64,000 nucleotides of DNA from Cyanobacteria bacterium OH_CDB_20 (GCA_023415935.1 JAEZIX010000048.1:1-64000); one strand, 5' to 3'; counted from the first letter of the stretch, positions 52,362 through 61,605 are shown. Notes: generated by a model not told the origin, from the letters alone. Program-made: numbers and translations.

Positions 52362-53375
52362 ATGACATTAGGAATAGTTTTATTAATACTTGTTGTAATT
52401 GCTGCGCTTGCATTTGAATATATCAATGGATTCCATGATTGTGCAAATGCCATTGCAACAGTTGTATCAACCAGAGTATTGAGCCCAAAACAGGCTGTTA
52501 TGTTTGGAGCTTCATTAGAATTTTTAGGTGCATTAACAGGTACACACGTTGCCAAAACAATAGGTTCTGGTATCGTAAATGCGACTGATATTACCCTTCA
52601 GGTTATATTATGTGCGCTTTTGGCAGCTATAGTTTGGAATTTGTTTACATGGCTTTTAGGTCTACCATCAAGTTCATCACACGCATTGATTGGCGGTCTT
52701 ATTGGGGCTTCAATAATGCATGCCGGTCCGCATTGCGTACAAATGGGGCATTTGATGGAAAAAGTAATAATTCCAATGTTTACATCACCTGTAATAGGTT
52801 TTACAACCGGATTTTTGTTTATGTTGTTTTTGTTAAAACTTGTACATAAAGCAAAACCAGATATTGTAAACAAAAGATTTAGAAAATTCCAGCTTTTATC
52901 TTCAGGCTTGATGGCATTGAGTCACGGTTCCAATGATGCTCAAAAAACAATGGGTATAATTACACTGTCTTTAATTGCCGGCGGTGTTTTGCATACTCCT
53001 GCTGACGGGCATTTTGAGATACCGATATATGTTATCCTTACTTGTGCATTAATGATGGCAATGGGTACTATGTCTGGCGGTTGGAAAATCATAAGAACAA
53101 TGGGACATAAGATTATCAGATTGAAACCTATCCACGGTTTTGCAGCTGAAACTTCTGCTGCGTCAATAATTTTGACAGCATCACATTTTGGAATACCTCT
53201 AAGTACAACTCACGTCATCTCAACTTCTATAATGGGTGTAGGTTCTACTATGAGAGCATCTGCAGTGAAATGGGGAATCGTAGGCAACATTGTTTGGGCT
53301 TGGGTCTTAACAATTCCATCTTGTATGGTTGTTGCTTCTGTAATTTATTCAATATTAAGACATGTTCCTCACTAA
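52362..53375 (+). CDS. Inorganic phosphate transporter, PiT family
   Basis: 337 residues, about ten transmembrane helices. The two inverted family motifs are present: NGFHDCANAIATVVSTRVL near residue 22 and SHGSNDAQKTMGII near 186, with conserved Asp and Asn. It brings in phosphate with a cation. It is co-transcribed with the DUF47 gene at 51711 and ends in a strong terminator at 53394. Confidence 0.95.
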   Translation: MTLGIVLLILVVIAALAFEYINGFHDCANAIATVVSTRVLSPKQAVMFGASLEFLGALTGTHVAKTIGSGIVNATDITLQVILCALLAAIVWNLFTWLLGLPSSSSHALIGGLIGASIMHAGPHCVQMGHLMEKVIIPMFTSPVIGFTTGFLFMLFLLKLVHKAKPDIVNKRFRKFQLLSSGLMALSHGSNDAQKTMGIITLSLIAGGVLHTPADGHFEIPIYVILTCALMMAMGTMSGGWKIIRTMGHKIIRLKPIHGFAAETSAASIILTASHFGIPLSTTHVISTSIMGVGSTMRASAVKWGIVGNIVWAWVLTIPSCMVVASVIYSILRHVPH

Positions 53376-53393
53376 ATAACAATTTTAATAAAG

Positions 53394-53419
53394 AAAACCT
53401 CCGATTCGGAGGTTTTTTT
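53394..53419 (+). terminator. Intrinsic terminator after the PiT gene
   Basis: AAAACCTCCG pairs perfectly with CGGAGGTTTT (loop ATT), followed by more T. Confidence 0.9.
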
Positions 53420-53477
53420 GTTAAAAAAATTAAAAAAAACAGTTTACTTTTATTTTTTGCATGATAATCTAATATTT

Positions 53478-54137
53478 ATGGAAACACTAGTTCAACAATT
53501 TTTATTACCGTTTACGGCATTATTTTTTACTCTGGATGCGACAGGATTGATACCTATATTCATATCATTAACGTCTGAATATACGCCTGCAAGAAGAATC
53601 AATACAGTTAAAAAAGGTGTCTTTTGTGCTTTTATAGTACTTTTGTTTTTCGGATTGTTGGGAACTCAAGTTCTTAATTTATTCGGTATAACATTAGGTG
53701 CTTTTAGGGTTGCCGGTGGTATTTTGCTTTTAATTATGGCAATTGAACTTGTTTTAGATAAGCCAGAGGCTGCAACTTCTTGTGATCCAAGTGAAGATCT
53801 TAAAAAATCAGATATTTGGGTATTTCCACTAGCAGTTCCTCTACTTTCAGGACCAGCGTCTATCTCAATGCTTATTATGTTTATGAAACAAGCAGAACAT
53901 GATTTATACAAACAGCTTTTAACAATGTCAGCATTACTTGCAAATATGGTAGTTGCTTTGATAATCTTATCTTTTGCTTCTAAAATATGCGGAGTACTTG
54001 GAAAAACCGGTATTCAAGTTCTTAACAGAATATTTGGTATAATCCTTGCTGCTATGGCTTGCCAGTTCATTATAAACGGATTTATCGAAGCATTTCATAT
54101 TGATGCAATATTAAAAATCTTGCACGTTGCAGCTTAA
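53478..54137 (+). CDS. MarC family integral membrane protein
   Basis: 219 residues from the ATG at 53478; an in-frame reading from 53418 overlaps the PiT terminator. About six transmembrane helices include the family segments PFTALFFTLDATGLIPIFIS and AFRVAGGILLLIMAIEL, with a central PLAVPLLSGPASISMLI. MarC proteins (UPF0056) have no firmly proven function. No ribosome binding site is seen before the ATG. Confidence 0.9.
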   Translation: METLVQQFLLPFTALFFTLDATGLIPIFISLTSEYTPARRINTVKKGVFCAFIVLLFFGLLGTQVLNLFGITLGAFRVAGGILLLIMAIELVLDKPEAATSCDPSEDLKKSDIWVFPLAVPLLSGPASISMLIMFMKQAEHDLYKQLLTMSALLANMVVALIILSFASKICGVLGKTGIQVLNRIFGIILAAMACQFIINGFIEAFHIDAILKILHVAA

Positions 54138-54141
54138 TCAT

Positions 54142-55296
54142 TTATTTTAAAAGGCTTTTGATATTCACAATGTAATTTATAGCTGCTTTTTCAGCTGTAT
54201 ATTCAGTTATTGTATTGTAAGCGTTTTCATATATCTTTTTAAGAGCATCTTCAGGCATAGATTGAATTTTGTTTATTGTATTTACCAGCAGATTTACTCT
54301 TTGTTTGGTAGCAAAGCCGTTTACGTTGTTTTGCAAAATGCCGTCAATTCCGTCGTTGAAAGATGAGATTACAATGTTAGCTTTTGCCATAGCTTCAAGA
54401 TATGCCATTCCAAAGGTTTCTTTTTTACTTAGAAGTATAAATATATCTGATGTTTTAAGTTCTTCAAGAACCTGCTCTCTTGGTAGATTGCCGAGAAAGG
54501 TCACATTTTCGTATATTTTTAATTTTATAACAAGTTCTTTAAGCCTTTTTAGCTCAGGACCCTCTCCTATTATTTTATAGTGCCAGTTTCTGTGTGGAAG
54601 TTTGGCAAGAGATTTTATAATAATATCTATATTTTTTCTCTTAATTAATGATGCGACCGTAATTATATGCAAAAAGCCGTTTCTTATTTCGGAAAAATCC
54701 TCGTATTTTTTGAGGAAAAAACTTTTAGGTTCAATATATTTTGACTCTATTCCCGAATACGCCACAAAAGTCTTACATTTGATGTATGGCATAAGTTTTA
54801 TTATTTTTTTCTCAAGTTCAGGACTTCTTGCTGCTATTAAATCAGCTTTAAGATATGTTTCTTTTAGATTTTTTGAAAAATGAATTTTATATAAAAGATT
54901 TGTCAAAACTTCAATATCAGATGCGTGAACTGCATTGATATATGGAATTTCTTTGTTTTCAAGTAATTTTTTTGCAAAAAGTGAGCCCGATGGCATATGA
55001 CTTACAACAACATCATAATTATCTATCGAAAACTCTTCAGGGAGCTTACGTGTTACGTCTGTTAAAAAAGGAGTCGAATAGTTTACGTTAAAGATTTTAG
55101 ATTTTGTTTTTTCGTCTTCGAAAATTGCGTTTTCAAAAATCTTTTTTCCTCTAATAAAAGCGTTAAAAAGAAAATTTGGTCTTAAAATGTCAGTTTTATA
55201 ACCCAATTTATTCCAATTCTCAACAAATGCAGAAAGTGTCCTGGGGTCTTTACTATTGTTTACCGGGTATAAATCTGTGATTAATAAAATGTTCAT
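54142..55296 (-). CDS. Glycosyltransferase, GT4-like
   Basis: 384 residues, GT-B fold. The N-terminus begins MNILLITDLYPVNNSKDPR. The C-terminal donor domain has KIIGEGPELKRLKELVIKLK, VTFLGNLPREQVLEELKTSD and the E-x7-E-like LSKKETFGMAYLEAMAK. It likely adds a sugar to a surface glycan or lipid; donor and acceptor are unknown. The gene is transcribed alone, convergent with marC, separated by 4 nt. Confidence 0.85.
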   Translation of the reverse strand: MNILLITDLYPVNNSKDPRTLSAFVENWNKLGYKTDILRPNFLFNAFIRGKKIFENAIFEDEKTKSKIFNVNYSTPFLTDVTRKLPEEFSIDNYDVVVSHMPSGSLFAKKLLENKEIPYINAVHASDIEVLTNLLYKIHFSKNLKETYLKADLIAARSPELEKKIIKLMPYIKCKTFVAYSGIESKYIEPKSFFLKKYEDFSEIRNGFLHIITVASLIKRKNIDIIIKSLAKLPHRNWHYKIIGEGPELKRLKELVIKLKIYENVTFLGNLPREQVLEELKTSDIFILLSKKETFGMAYLEAMAKANIVISSFNDGIDGILQNNVNGFATKQRVNLLVNTINKIQSMPEDALKKIYENAYNTITEYTAEKAAINYIVNIKSLLK

Positions 55297-55379
55297 AGAA
55301 CAAATATATCATACATTTAAAGTTTTTAAAAATTCTGCCGTTACATTATAAGTGAGATTGAAGAGATAAGGAATATTTT

Positions 55380-55583
55380 ATGGAGATTGAAATACTAGAA
55401 TATCCGGCATTAGTCTATAAAGCTAATAGAAACAATGTTTTTATAGCGAATTGTATAGTAAAAAACCTTATGGGTTATGGCAAAACAGAAGAAGATGCTG
55501 TAAATAATCTTGAAAATGCCTTGAATCAAACTTATAAAGATTATATAGTTAAAGTAAGCCCGATGAAAGAGTTGGCACTTTAA
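55380..55583 (+). CDS. HicB-like antitoxin-fold protein
   Basis: 67 residues. The pattern A-x-V-Y-K-A-x4-V-F-I-A-N-C followed by GYGKTEEDAVNNLENALNQT is like the partial RNase H fold of HicB antitoxins (G-x-G-x-T-x-E-E-A). A HicA toxin gene is not adjacent, and there is no DNA-binding extension. It is followed after 12 nt by mrnC. It may be a lone antitoxin or a domesticated small protein. Confidence 0.7.
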   Translation: MEIEILEYPALVYKANRNNVFIANCIVKNLMGYGKTEEDAVNNLENALNQTYKDYIVKVSPMKELAL

Positions 55584-55595
55584 TTAAGGTTTTTT

Positions 55596-55988
55596 ATGGA
55601 TGATTTAAATATTAGGAATTATGCGCATATAGGTGACGCTGTTTATGAGGTTTTTATAAGAGAAAAGGTTATTTATTTGACTGCAAACTCTAATAAACTT
55701 CATTCTTATACGGTTAAGTTTGTTAATGCAGGTTTTCAGAAAGAGCTTTTGGAAAAAATTACAGAATTTCTTACAGAAGATGAAAAAGATTTGGTAAGAA
55801 GGGGACGTAATATACCTACATCTGCTGCAAGAAGGATAAATAAGTCACTTCATAGTTATGCAACAGCTCTTGAGGTGCTTCTGGGATATCATTATGTCCA
55901 TAAAAAAGAAAGATATGTTGAGCTGTTAAATATTATCGAAAAAACTGTTGATTTTTCAGCAATTGTAAGGGGGGGGCATAGTGTTTGA
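55596..55988 (+). CDS. mrnC: Mini-ribonuclease III
   Basis: 130 residues, RNase III catalytic domain only, without a double-stranded-RNA-binding domain. Key stretches are NYAHIGDAVYEVFIREKV (catalytic Asp14) and NIPTSAARRINKSLHSYATA, then ALEVLLGYHY. In Bacillus this enzyme matures 23S rRNA, and it is found in Firmicutes and cyanobacteria. It is probably co-transcribed with the HicB-like gene. Confidence 0.92.
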   Translation: MDDLNIRNYAHIGDAVYEVFIREKVIYLTANSNKLHSYTVKFVNAGFQKELLEKITEFLTEDEKDLVRRGRNIPTSAARRINKSLHSYATALEVLLGYHYVHKKERYVELLNIIEKTVDFSAIVRGGHSV

Positions 55989-56142
55989 TATTTTTAAAAA
56001 GAAAAAATATTATTCGTGTGATTTTCTAAATAATGAGTTAGCTTTTTTTACAGATAGAATTACAAGCTGTTGTTCAGGTTATGACGGAATTAAATATACA
56101 AAAAATATATTGGCTAAAGGTAAGTCTAACGAGGCTTCATAG
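55981..56142 (+). pseudogene. Truncated radical SAM remnant (N-terminal fragment)
   Basis: 53 residues from a GTG at 55981, overlapping the end of mrnC by 8 nt, with AAGGGG upstream. It has the conserved N-terminal cysteine block of the radical SAM genes at 1213 and 7894: C13, then C30-C31, with YSCDFLNNELAFF between (compare CYFLEHGISFE). The frame stops before the CX3CX2C cluster region. Beyond the stop, no continuation is seen in 100 nt. It looks like a degraded third copy, although a functional small protein cannot be excluded. Confidence 0.6.
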
Positions 56143-56234
56143 TGCGTTTCCAGCTTCAAAAGCGTTAGATTTCTTAACCAATCAAAAATTTTCTTTTAAA
56201 ATATATAAATTAGTGATATTATAATTAAAGTTAG

Positions 56235-56263
56235 AAAAGAAACGGTGTCCCGTTTCTTTTTTT
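56235..56263 (+). terminator. Terminator-like hairpin upstream of rimP-nusA
   Basis: AAAAGAAACGG pairs with CCGTTTCTTTT across the loop TGTC, followed by T. It lies about 10 nt after a TATAAT box (56220-56225) and 50 nt before the rimP ATG. It either ends the mrnC transcript or acts as an attenuator. Confidence 0.7.
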
Positions 56264-56313
56264 ATTACCGCAGTACAATTTATGTATTAGCTTGTTACAG
56301 AAAGGCAAAGGTT

Positions 56314-56841
56314 ATGAAGAAAGATAAAAATCAAAATGATTTGAGTCAAAATAAACATGACCATTTTAATAAAAAAGAGCTTATGGATAAGCTAATTCCG
56401 CTTATTGATAATACGGCTATGAGGTTTAATCTTATACCAATTGAAGTTGATTTGTCTAAAGAAAATCACAAGTGGTTTTTGAGGATTTTTATCTATTCAA
56501 CTGAAAAAAATATCGGTATTGAAGATTGTGAAAATGTTTCAAGAAGTCTTGGTGATTTTTTAGAAGAACTTATGCCTTTTAAATTCTATTTAGAAGTAAG
56601 TTCTCCAGGTATAGAGAGAAAACTTAAATCAGATAGAGAATATATGGTTTTTAAAGGGAAAGATATTTCTCTAAAACTTAAAAATGCAATAGATGATAGC
56701 TTTGAGAAGCAGTTTGTTGCAAAAATACTTGATTTTGATGAATCAGAAGGGCTAAAAATCTTCAGATATCTTGATAAAAAAGAGTTTACAGTTAAAAAAG
56801 ACAATATAATTTACGCAAAATTATACGATAATACGTTATAG
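56314..56841 (+). CDS. rimP: Ribosome maturation factor RimP
   Basis: 175 residues from the ATG at 56314, with AGGCAAAGG upstream; an upstream in-frame reading to 56245 would run through the terminator hairpin. Family motifs are IEVDLSKENHKWFLRIFIYS, IEDCENVSRSLGDFLEE and YLEVSSPGIERKL, with a C-terminal SH3-like part. RimP helps 30S subunit assembly. It lies 10 nt before nusA, the common rimP-nusA order. Confidence 0.94.
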   Translation: MKKDKNQNDLSQNKHDHFNKKELMDKLIPLIDNTAMRFNLIPIEVDLSKENHKWFLRIFIYSTEKNIGIEDCENVSRSLGDFLEELMPFKFYLEVSSPGIERKLKSDREYMVFKGKDISLKLKNAIDDSFEKQFVAKILDFDESEGLKIFRYLDKKEFTVKKDNIIYAKLYDNTL

Positions 56842-56851
56842 GAGATAAAAA

Positions 56852-58090
56852 ATGATTAAAATCGGAACGGCATTATTTGAAGCTTGTGAAGAGCTTGAAA
56901 GAGAAAAGGGTATTTCAAAAGATGTATTAATTTCGTCATTATGTGACGCAATGGTTACAGCTTATAAAAAACATATAAAAGTTAAAGAAGCACCAAATGT
57001 TGAAGCAATTTTAGATGAACAAACGGGTGAAATCGGTGTTTTTAGAACAAAACTAGTTGTTGAAGAAGTTGAAGATGAAAATCTTGAAATTTCTTTAGAA
57101 GCAGCAAAAGAAATTGATGATGAAGTTGAACTAGAAGACGAAGTTAAAATCGAAGTAACTCCTGAAAACTTTGGTAGAATTGCAGCTCAATCAGCGAAAC
57201 AAGTTATTACCCAAAGAATCAGAGAAGCTGAAAGAAAACTTGTACTAGACGAATTTTTAGACAAAAAAGGCACTTTAACAACAGGTATCATTCAACGTGT
57301 TGAAAACAGAAATGTAATAGTCAACATCGGTAAAACTGATGCTATTATGCCTCAAAAAGAACAAATTCCTGGCGAATATTACAAATCAGGAAGCAGAATC
57401 AGAGTATTCGTCCTTAATGTAAAAGAAACATCTAGACTTCCTCAAGTAATTGTTTCTCACGCTCATTCAGAAATTGTAAGAGAATTATTTGAACTTGAAG
57501 TTCCTGAAATTGAAGATGGTATTGTTGAAATCAAATCTATTGCAAGAGAAGCAGGATTCAGAACTAAAATTGCAGTAGCAAGTAATGACCCTGACGTTGA
57601 TTCAGTCGGAGCTTGCATAGGACCAAGAGGTTCTAGAATTCAAACTATCATCGGCGAATTAAGAAACGAAAAAATTGATATCGTGAGATATTCTGAGGAT
57701 CCTGTTGAATATATTGTAAACGCACTTGCTCCTGCAAGAATTGTTTCAGTTGATATTTTGGCAGATGATGAAACATCAAAAGAAGCATTCGTAATAGTTC
57801 CAGATGATCAGCTAAGCCTTGCAATCGGAAGAGAAGGTCAAAACGTTAGACTTGCTCATAAACTAACAGGCTGGAAAATAGATATTAAGAGTGTTTCTCA
57901 AGCTGAAACTATGGAAAGAGAAAGACCTGAAGCTGTTGTTTATGACAACGATGAAGAGCCTGAATATGAAGCTGATGATGAACTTCAAGAAGAAATTGCA
58001 GAAGAAATGAATCAGCAAGTATACGAAGAAGAAGATGTCTTAGCAGAAGAAGCAGCAGAAGAAGTTGCTGAAGAAACAGAAGAAGAATAA
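56852..58090 (+). CDS. nusA: Transcription elongation/termination factor NusA
   Basis: 412 residues. The N-terminal polymerase-binding domain (1-130) is followed by S1 (about 135-200, KGTLTTGIIQRVENRNVIVN) and two KH domains with VGACIGPRGSRIQTI and LSLAIGREGQNVRLAHKLTG. The last 60 residues are acidic, with runs of Glu, and replace the AR repeats of E. coli. It modulates pausing, termination and antitermination. The usual infB does not follow; a TPR gene does. GGAG precedes the ATG. Confidence 0.96.
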   Translation: MIKIGTALFEACEELEREKGISKDVLISSLCDAMVTAYKKHIKVKEAPNVEAILDEQTGEIGVFRTKLVVEEVEDENLEISLEAAKEIDDEVELEDEVKIEVTPENFGRIAAQSAKQVITQRIREAERKLVLDEFLDKKGTLTTGIIQRVENRNVIVNIGKTDAIMPQKEQIPGEYYKSGSRIRVFVLNVKETSRLPQVIVSHAHSEIVRELFELEVPEIEDGIVEIKSIAREAGFRTKIAVASNDPDVDSVGACIGPRGSRIQTIIGELRNEKIDIVRYSEDPVEYIVNALAPARIVSVDILADDETSKEAFVIVPDDQLSLAIGREGQNVRLAHKLTGWKIDIKSVSQAETMERERPEAVVYDNDEEPEYEADDELQEEIAEEMNQQVYEEEDVLAEEAAEEVAEETEEE

Positions 58091-58108
58091 GATATATAGT
58101 ATGACAAT

Positions 58109-58140
58109 AAAAGATGGTTATTTATTAATAGCCATCTTTT
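58109..58140 (+). terminator. Intrinsic terminator after nusA
   Basis: AAAAGATGGTTA pairs with TAGCCATCTTTT (one G-T pair) across an 8-nt loop. Confidence 0.78.
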
Positions 58141-58220
58141 ACTATATTAATAATATTTTTTTGAGTTAAAATGAACATGGTAAAATGCAGTATCGTTTTA
58201 TTACTTAGAGGATTTATAAA

Positions 58221-60344
58221 ATGAAAAAAATAATATTAGGGTTAGTTGTTTTTTCAGCATTATCAATGAATATCGGATTTTGCGAGCAGTATTATGATGA
58301 TTATTCTGCTCCAGAGGGAACTTATTACCAGACTGGGCTTAATTATCTGCAAAATAATCAATATACAAGTGCAATTCTAGAGTTTAAAAAGGCACTCAGA
58401 GAAAACTCGAATGACTTATCATCAAAAATTGGTATAACAAACGCTTACATTTCAAGAGCTGCTTATTACAACAATAAAACTCAAGAATATACGAAAGCTG
58501 CAAACGATTTGCGCTCTGCAGTATTTTATATGAAATATTACGATGATATGGCAAACGATTATAATACAAGTCAGGCAATGGCAGCGGCTATCCAAAACTT
58601 AGATGTCATTTTATCTTCAACAAACTATGATAAATCTGCAAAAAATAGAGCAAATACTGCAAGAAATTTACGTACGCAAGGTGAATTTGCAGCAAGTGCT
58701 TATGAATATTTTCAATTGATAGACACTCCTGCATACCAAAAAGACGCAAATGCTGCAATCGGTGATATTATGACCATATTGGGTAGGGGAACAAAATCTG
58801 TGTTCTATTATGAAAGAGCTGTTAATATGGACTCTAAAAATGCAGATTTGCACCTAAAACTTGCTAGAGCTTACGATTCAATTGGAAACACTGATGGAGC
58901 GGCTAGAGAATATAACCTAGCTCTTCAAAATTCAAGTGAACAAGAAGATATTTTAGCTTCACTTGAAAAAATTTGGATGCAAAAAATATCTCTAAACAAT
59001 GCTGATGCTGAAGCGCATGCCAATTTGGGTGTTGTTTACCAAAAACAAGGTAAATACGATGCTGCTATGGCTGAGTATCAAAAAGCTGAATCTATTAACC
59101 CTGCAAATGTCACCACAAGGCTTAATATGGGAACGCTTTATCAGTATCAAAAGAATTATGACGGCGCAATATCTGCTTACAATTCTATTTTGCAGCTTTA
59201 TCCGAACCATGTTAACGCGCATATATATAAAGCCCAATGCTTAAAAGAACTTGGCAGAAGTAATGAAGCTATTACTGAGTATAGAACTGTTCTTGCCTAT
59301 GAACCACAAAATACAGTTGCAAAACAAGAAATATTTGATATTTTGAAACTTACAATGTCTCCTCAAGAAGTTATGACATACTTGTATCAAAATGGAAGTG
59401 CAGATTCAGACAGTTTTTATGATTTTGCCTATGAGCTCCACAAACAAAATAAACTTGATGATGCGATTACTTTTTACAACGAAACAATCAAATTGAATCC
59501 TCAAAAAGAAGACTGTTATGTGAATTTATCTCAAGCATACAGGCAAAAAGGTGATAATCAAAAAGCATTAGAAGTAATTCAAAAAGCAAAAGCTATGTTC
59601 CCTTCTAATAAGACTGTTTTGAATCAGTATAATTCTCTTGTTGCAGAAGCTGCGTCAGGCTTATATGCTGATGCAACAAATCTTTTTGAACAAGGGAAAT
59701 ATCAAGAAGCTATAACTAAATATCTTTCAATACAGCCTCAAACAGATGAGTCTACCCTTGGCGTTGCTGCTTCTTATCAGGCTCTTGAAAATTATCCAAA
59801 AGCGCTTGAATATTACAAAAAGGCATTGGCTCTTGATGCAACAAATGCCGACATTCCATATTATTTGGGTTCTGTTTATATGAATTTGAATGATTATGCT
59901 AATGCTAAAACTTACTTAAACAAAGCAATTGCTATGAATCCAAGTAATGCGCAGGCAAAAAATCTACTGAAATTTGTTAATGAGCAAGAAAGCAATAGTA
60001 AACTTGATAAAGCCTTAGATTTGTACGACAAGGGTAATTTCCTTGAAGCATTGAAACTTCTAAATGCAATTATTGCTGCTGATGTAAAAAATGGTACAGC
60101 ATATTATTATAGAGGCCTAGTTTATGATGCTCAAAAGAAATATAATTTGGCGATTATCGAGTATCAAACGGCGCTTAAATACACAACAGACTTGTATCTT
60201 GCTTATTATTCAATGGCTGTAGACTATGATACACTTGGAAAATACCAACTTGCAAAATCTTCTTATCAAAAATATTTGGCTTCAGGGCCAGAGCTTAATG
60301 AATACACTAAATATGCAAGAAAAAGAGTTGCAGAAATAAAATAA
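58221..60344 (+). CDS. Exported TPR-repeat protein (paralog 2)
   Basis: 707 residues with AGAGGA before the ATG. A signal peptide (1-20, KKIILGLVVFSALSMNIGFC) ends in a cysteine context that might support lipid attachment (weak). About 15 TPR units follow, for example AHANLGVVYQKQGKYDAAMAE and ALEYYKKALALDATNADIPY. The last 250 residues match the gene at 39849 motif by motif. Likely a periplasmic scaffold. It lies 3 nt before dusB, so the two may share a transcript. Confidence 0.85.
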   Translation: MKKIILGLVVFSALSMNIGFCEQYYDDYSAPEGTYYQTGLNYLQNNQYTSAILEFKKALRENSNDLSSKIGITNAYISRAAYYNNKTQEYTKAANDLRSAVFYMKYYDDMANDYNTSQAMAAAIQNLDVILSSTNYDKSAKNRANTARNLRTQGEFAASAYEYFQLIDTPAYQKDANAAIGDIMTILGRGTKSVFYYERAVNMDSKNADLHLKLARAYDSIGNTDGAAREYNLALQNSSEQEDILASLEKIWMQKISLNNADAEAHANLGVVYQKQGKYDAAMAEYQKAESINPANVTTRLNMGTLYQYQKNYDGAISAYNSILQLYPNHVNAHIYKAQCLKELGRSNEAITEYRTVLAYEPQNTVAKQEIFDILKLTMSPQEVMTYLYQNGSADSDSFYDFAYELHKQNKLDDAITFYNETIKLNPQKEDCYVNLSQAYRQKGDNQKALEVIQKAKAMFPSNKTVLNQYNSLVAEAASGLYADATNLFEQGKYQEAITKYLSIQPQTDESTLGVAASYQALENYPKALEYYKKALALDATNADIPYYLGSVYMNLNDYANAKTYLNKAIAMNPSNAQAKNLLKFVNEQESNSKLDKALDLYDKGNFLEALKLLNAIIAADVKNGTAYYYRGLVYDAQKKYNLAIIEYQTALKYTTDLYLAYYSMAVDYDTLGKYQLAKSSYQKYLASGPELNEYTKYARKRVAEIK

Positions 60345-60347
60345 ACA

Positions 60348-61328
60348 ATGAACGAGCAGATACAAAAAGGAATTGAGATTGGAAGTCTTAAAGTCAATAG
60401 TAAAGTAAGCCTTGCTCCTATGGCGGGGATTACTGATACTGTTTTGAGGCAGCTTGTAAGAAGATTTTCTCCAAATTCTCTTCTTACAACAGAAATGCTT
60501 AGCTCAGAAGCTCTAGTTCAAAGACCAACCGGTGCAATTTTAAAATATGAAGAGTTCGAAAAGCCTCTTGTTTTCCAGATTTCAGGGCATAAACCTCACT
60601 TAATAGCAAAAGCAGCTAAGATAGTAGAACATATGGCATCTGCAATCGATATAAATATGGGTTGTCCCGTAAATAAAGTTGTTAAAGGGACAGACGGTTG
60701 TGCTCTTATGAAAAATCCTGAGCTTGCTTCTGACATAATAAAAGCGGTAAAAGATGCTGTTGAAATACCTGTTACTTGCAAATTTAGGCTTGGGTGGAGT
60801 TTAGATGAGATAAACTTTGTCGAGTTTGCTAAAAAAATGGAAGAATCAGGCGCAGAATTTATTACTATCCACGCTCGAACCAGAAAACAATTTTATTCTG
60901 GTGAAGCTGATTGGGCAAAGGTTAAAGACCTTAAAGGCGAGATTAAAATACCTTACTTTATTAATGGGGATATAAATTCTGTTGAAAAAGCTAAAATGGC
61001 ACTTGAGCTCTCAGGAGCAGACGGAGTTGCTGTTGCAAGAGGCGTAATGGGGGACCCATCATTAATCCATCGCATAGAACATTATTTTAGTACCGGTGAA
61101 GTACTTCAAGAGCCGACTTTACAGGATAAAATTGAACTTTTAAAATGGCATATAAACAAAGAAATTGAATTAAGGCGTGAAGACGTTGCAATAAAATTTG
61201 TCAGAAAGTTCTACCCGTATTATATTAAAGGAATACGCGGCGGCTCTGAATACCGCGGGAAACTTGTTACTGAAACGTCACTTGATAAAATAATAGAAAC
61301 TCTTGATAGGATTGCTGAAGTTGGATAA
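60348..61328 (+). CDS. dus: tRNA-dihydrouridine synthase
   Basis: 326 residues. FMN/TIM-barrel motifs are SLAPMAGITDTVLRQL at the start, DINMGCPVNKVVKGTDG with the conserved Cys, ITIHARTRKQFYSG, and GADGVAVARGVMGDP. The enzyme reduces uridine to dihydrouridine in tRNA D loops. Its class (DusB-like) is the usual one in such genomes. It begins right after the TPR gene. Confidence 0.94.
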   Translation: MNEQIQKGIEIGSLKVNSKVSLAPMAGITDTVLRQLVRRFSPNSLLTTEMLSSEALVQRPTGAILKYEEFEKPLVFQISGHKPHLIAKAAKIVEHMASAIDINMGCPVNKVVKGTDGCALMKNPELASDIIKAVKDAVEIPVTCKFRLGWSLDEINFVEFAKKMEESGAEFITIHARTRKQFYSGEADWAKVKDLKGEIKIPYFINGDINSVEKAKMALELSGADGVAVARGVMGDPSLIHRIEHYFSTGEVLQEPTLQDKIELLKWHINKEIELRREDVAIKFVRKFYPYYIKGIRGGSEYRGKLVTETSLDKIIETLDRIAEVG

Positions 61329-61605
61329 AAAATATTTTGTCTATATTCTTGAAACTCAAAACGACACGCTTTACTGCGGTTATACTGATGATGTAAAAAA
61401 ACGTTATCAAAAACACCTTGATGGAACAGGGGCAAAATACACAAAAGCTTTTAAGCCTCGAAAACTTTTGTATGTTGCTGGCTTTGAGACTAAGCAAGAA
61501 GCTACAAAAGAAGAATATAGAATAAAACATCTTACAAGAAGTGAAAAAATAAGATTGATTGAAGAAAACATTGGTGATAATATAGTTGGTAAAGTGGGCG
61601 TATAG
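61321..61605 (+). CDS. GIY-YIG nuclease-domain protein (UPF0213)
   Basis: 94 residues from a TTG at 61321, overlapping dus by 8 nt; other TTG codons upstream are possible starts. The GIY-YIG core is KYFVYILETQNDTLYCGYTDD, then the Arg/His helix VKKRYQKHLDG, AKYTK, and a conserved Glu (E in KQEATKEEYRIK). The family is a stand-alone endonuclease-like domain of unknown role, common in bacteria. Confidence 0.88.
   Translation: MDKKYFVYILETQNDTLYCGYTDDVKKRYQKHLDGTGAKYTKAFKPRKLLYVAGFETKQEATKEEYRIKHLTRSEKIRLIEENIGDNIVGKVGV

Noticed and set aside
55380..55988. HicB-like gene plus mrnC as a toxin-antitoxin pair
   Set aside because: mrnC is a full Mini-RNase III with a housekeeping role and no HicA similarity; adjacency is likely chance.
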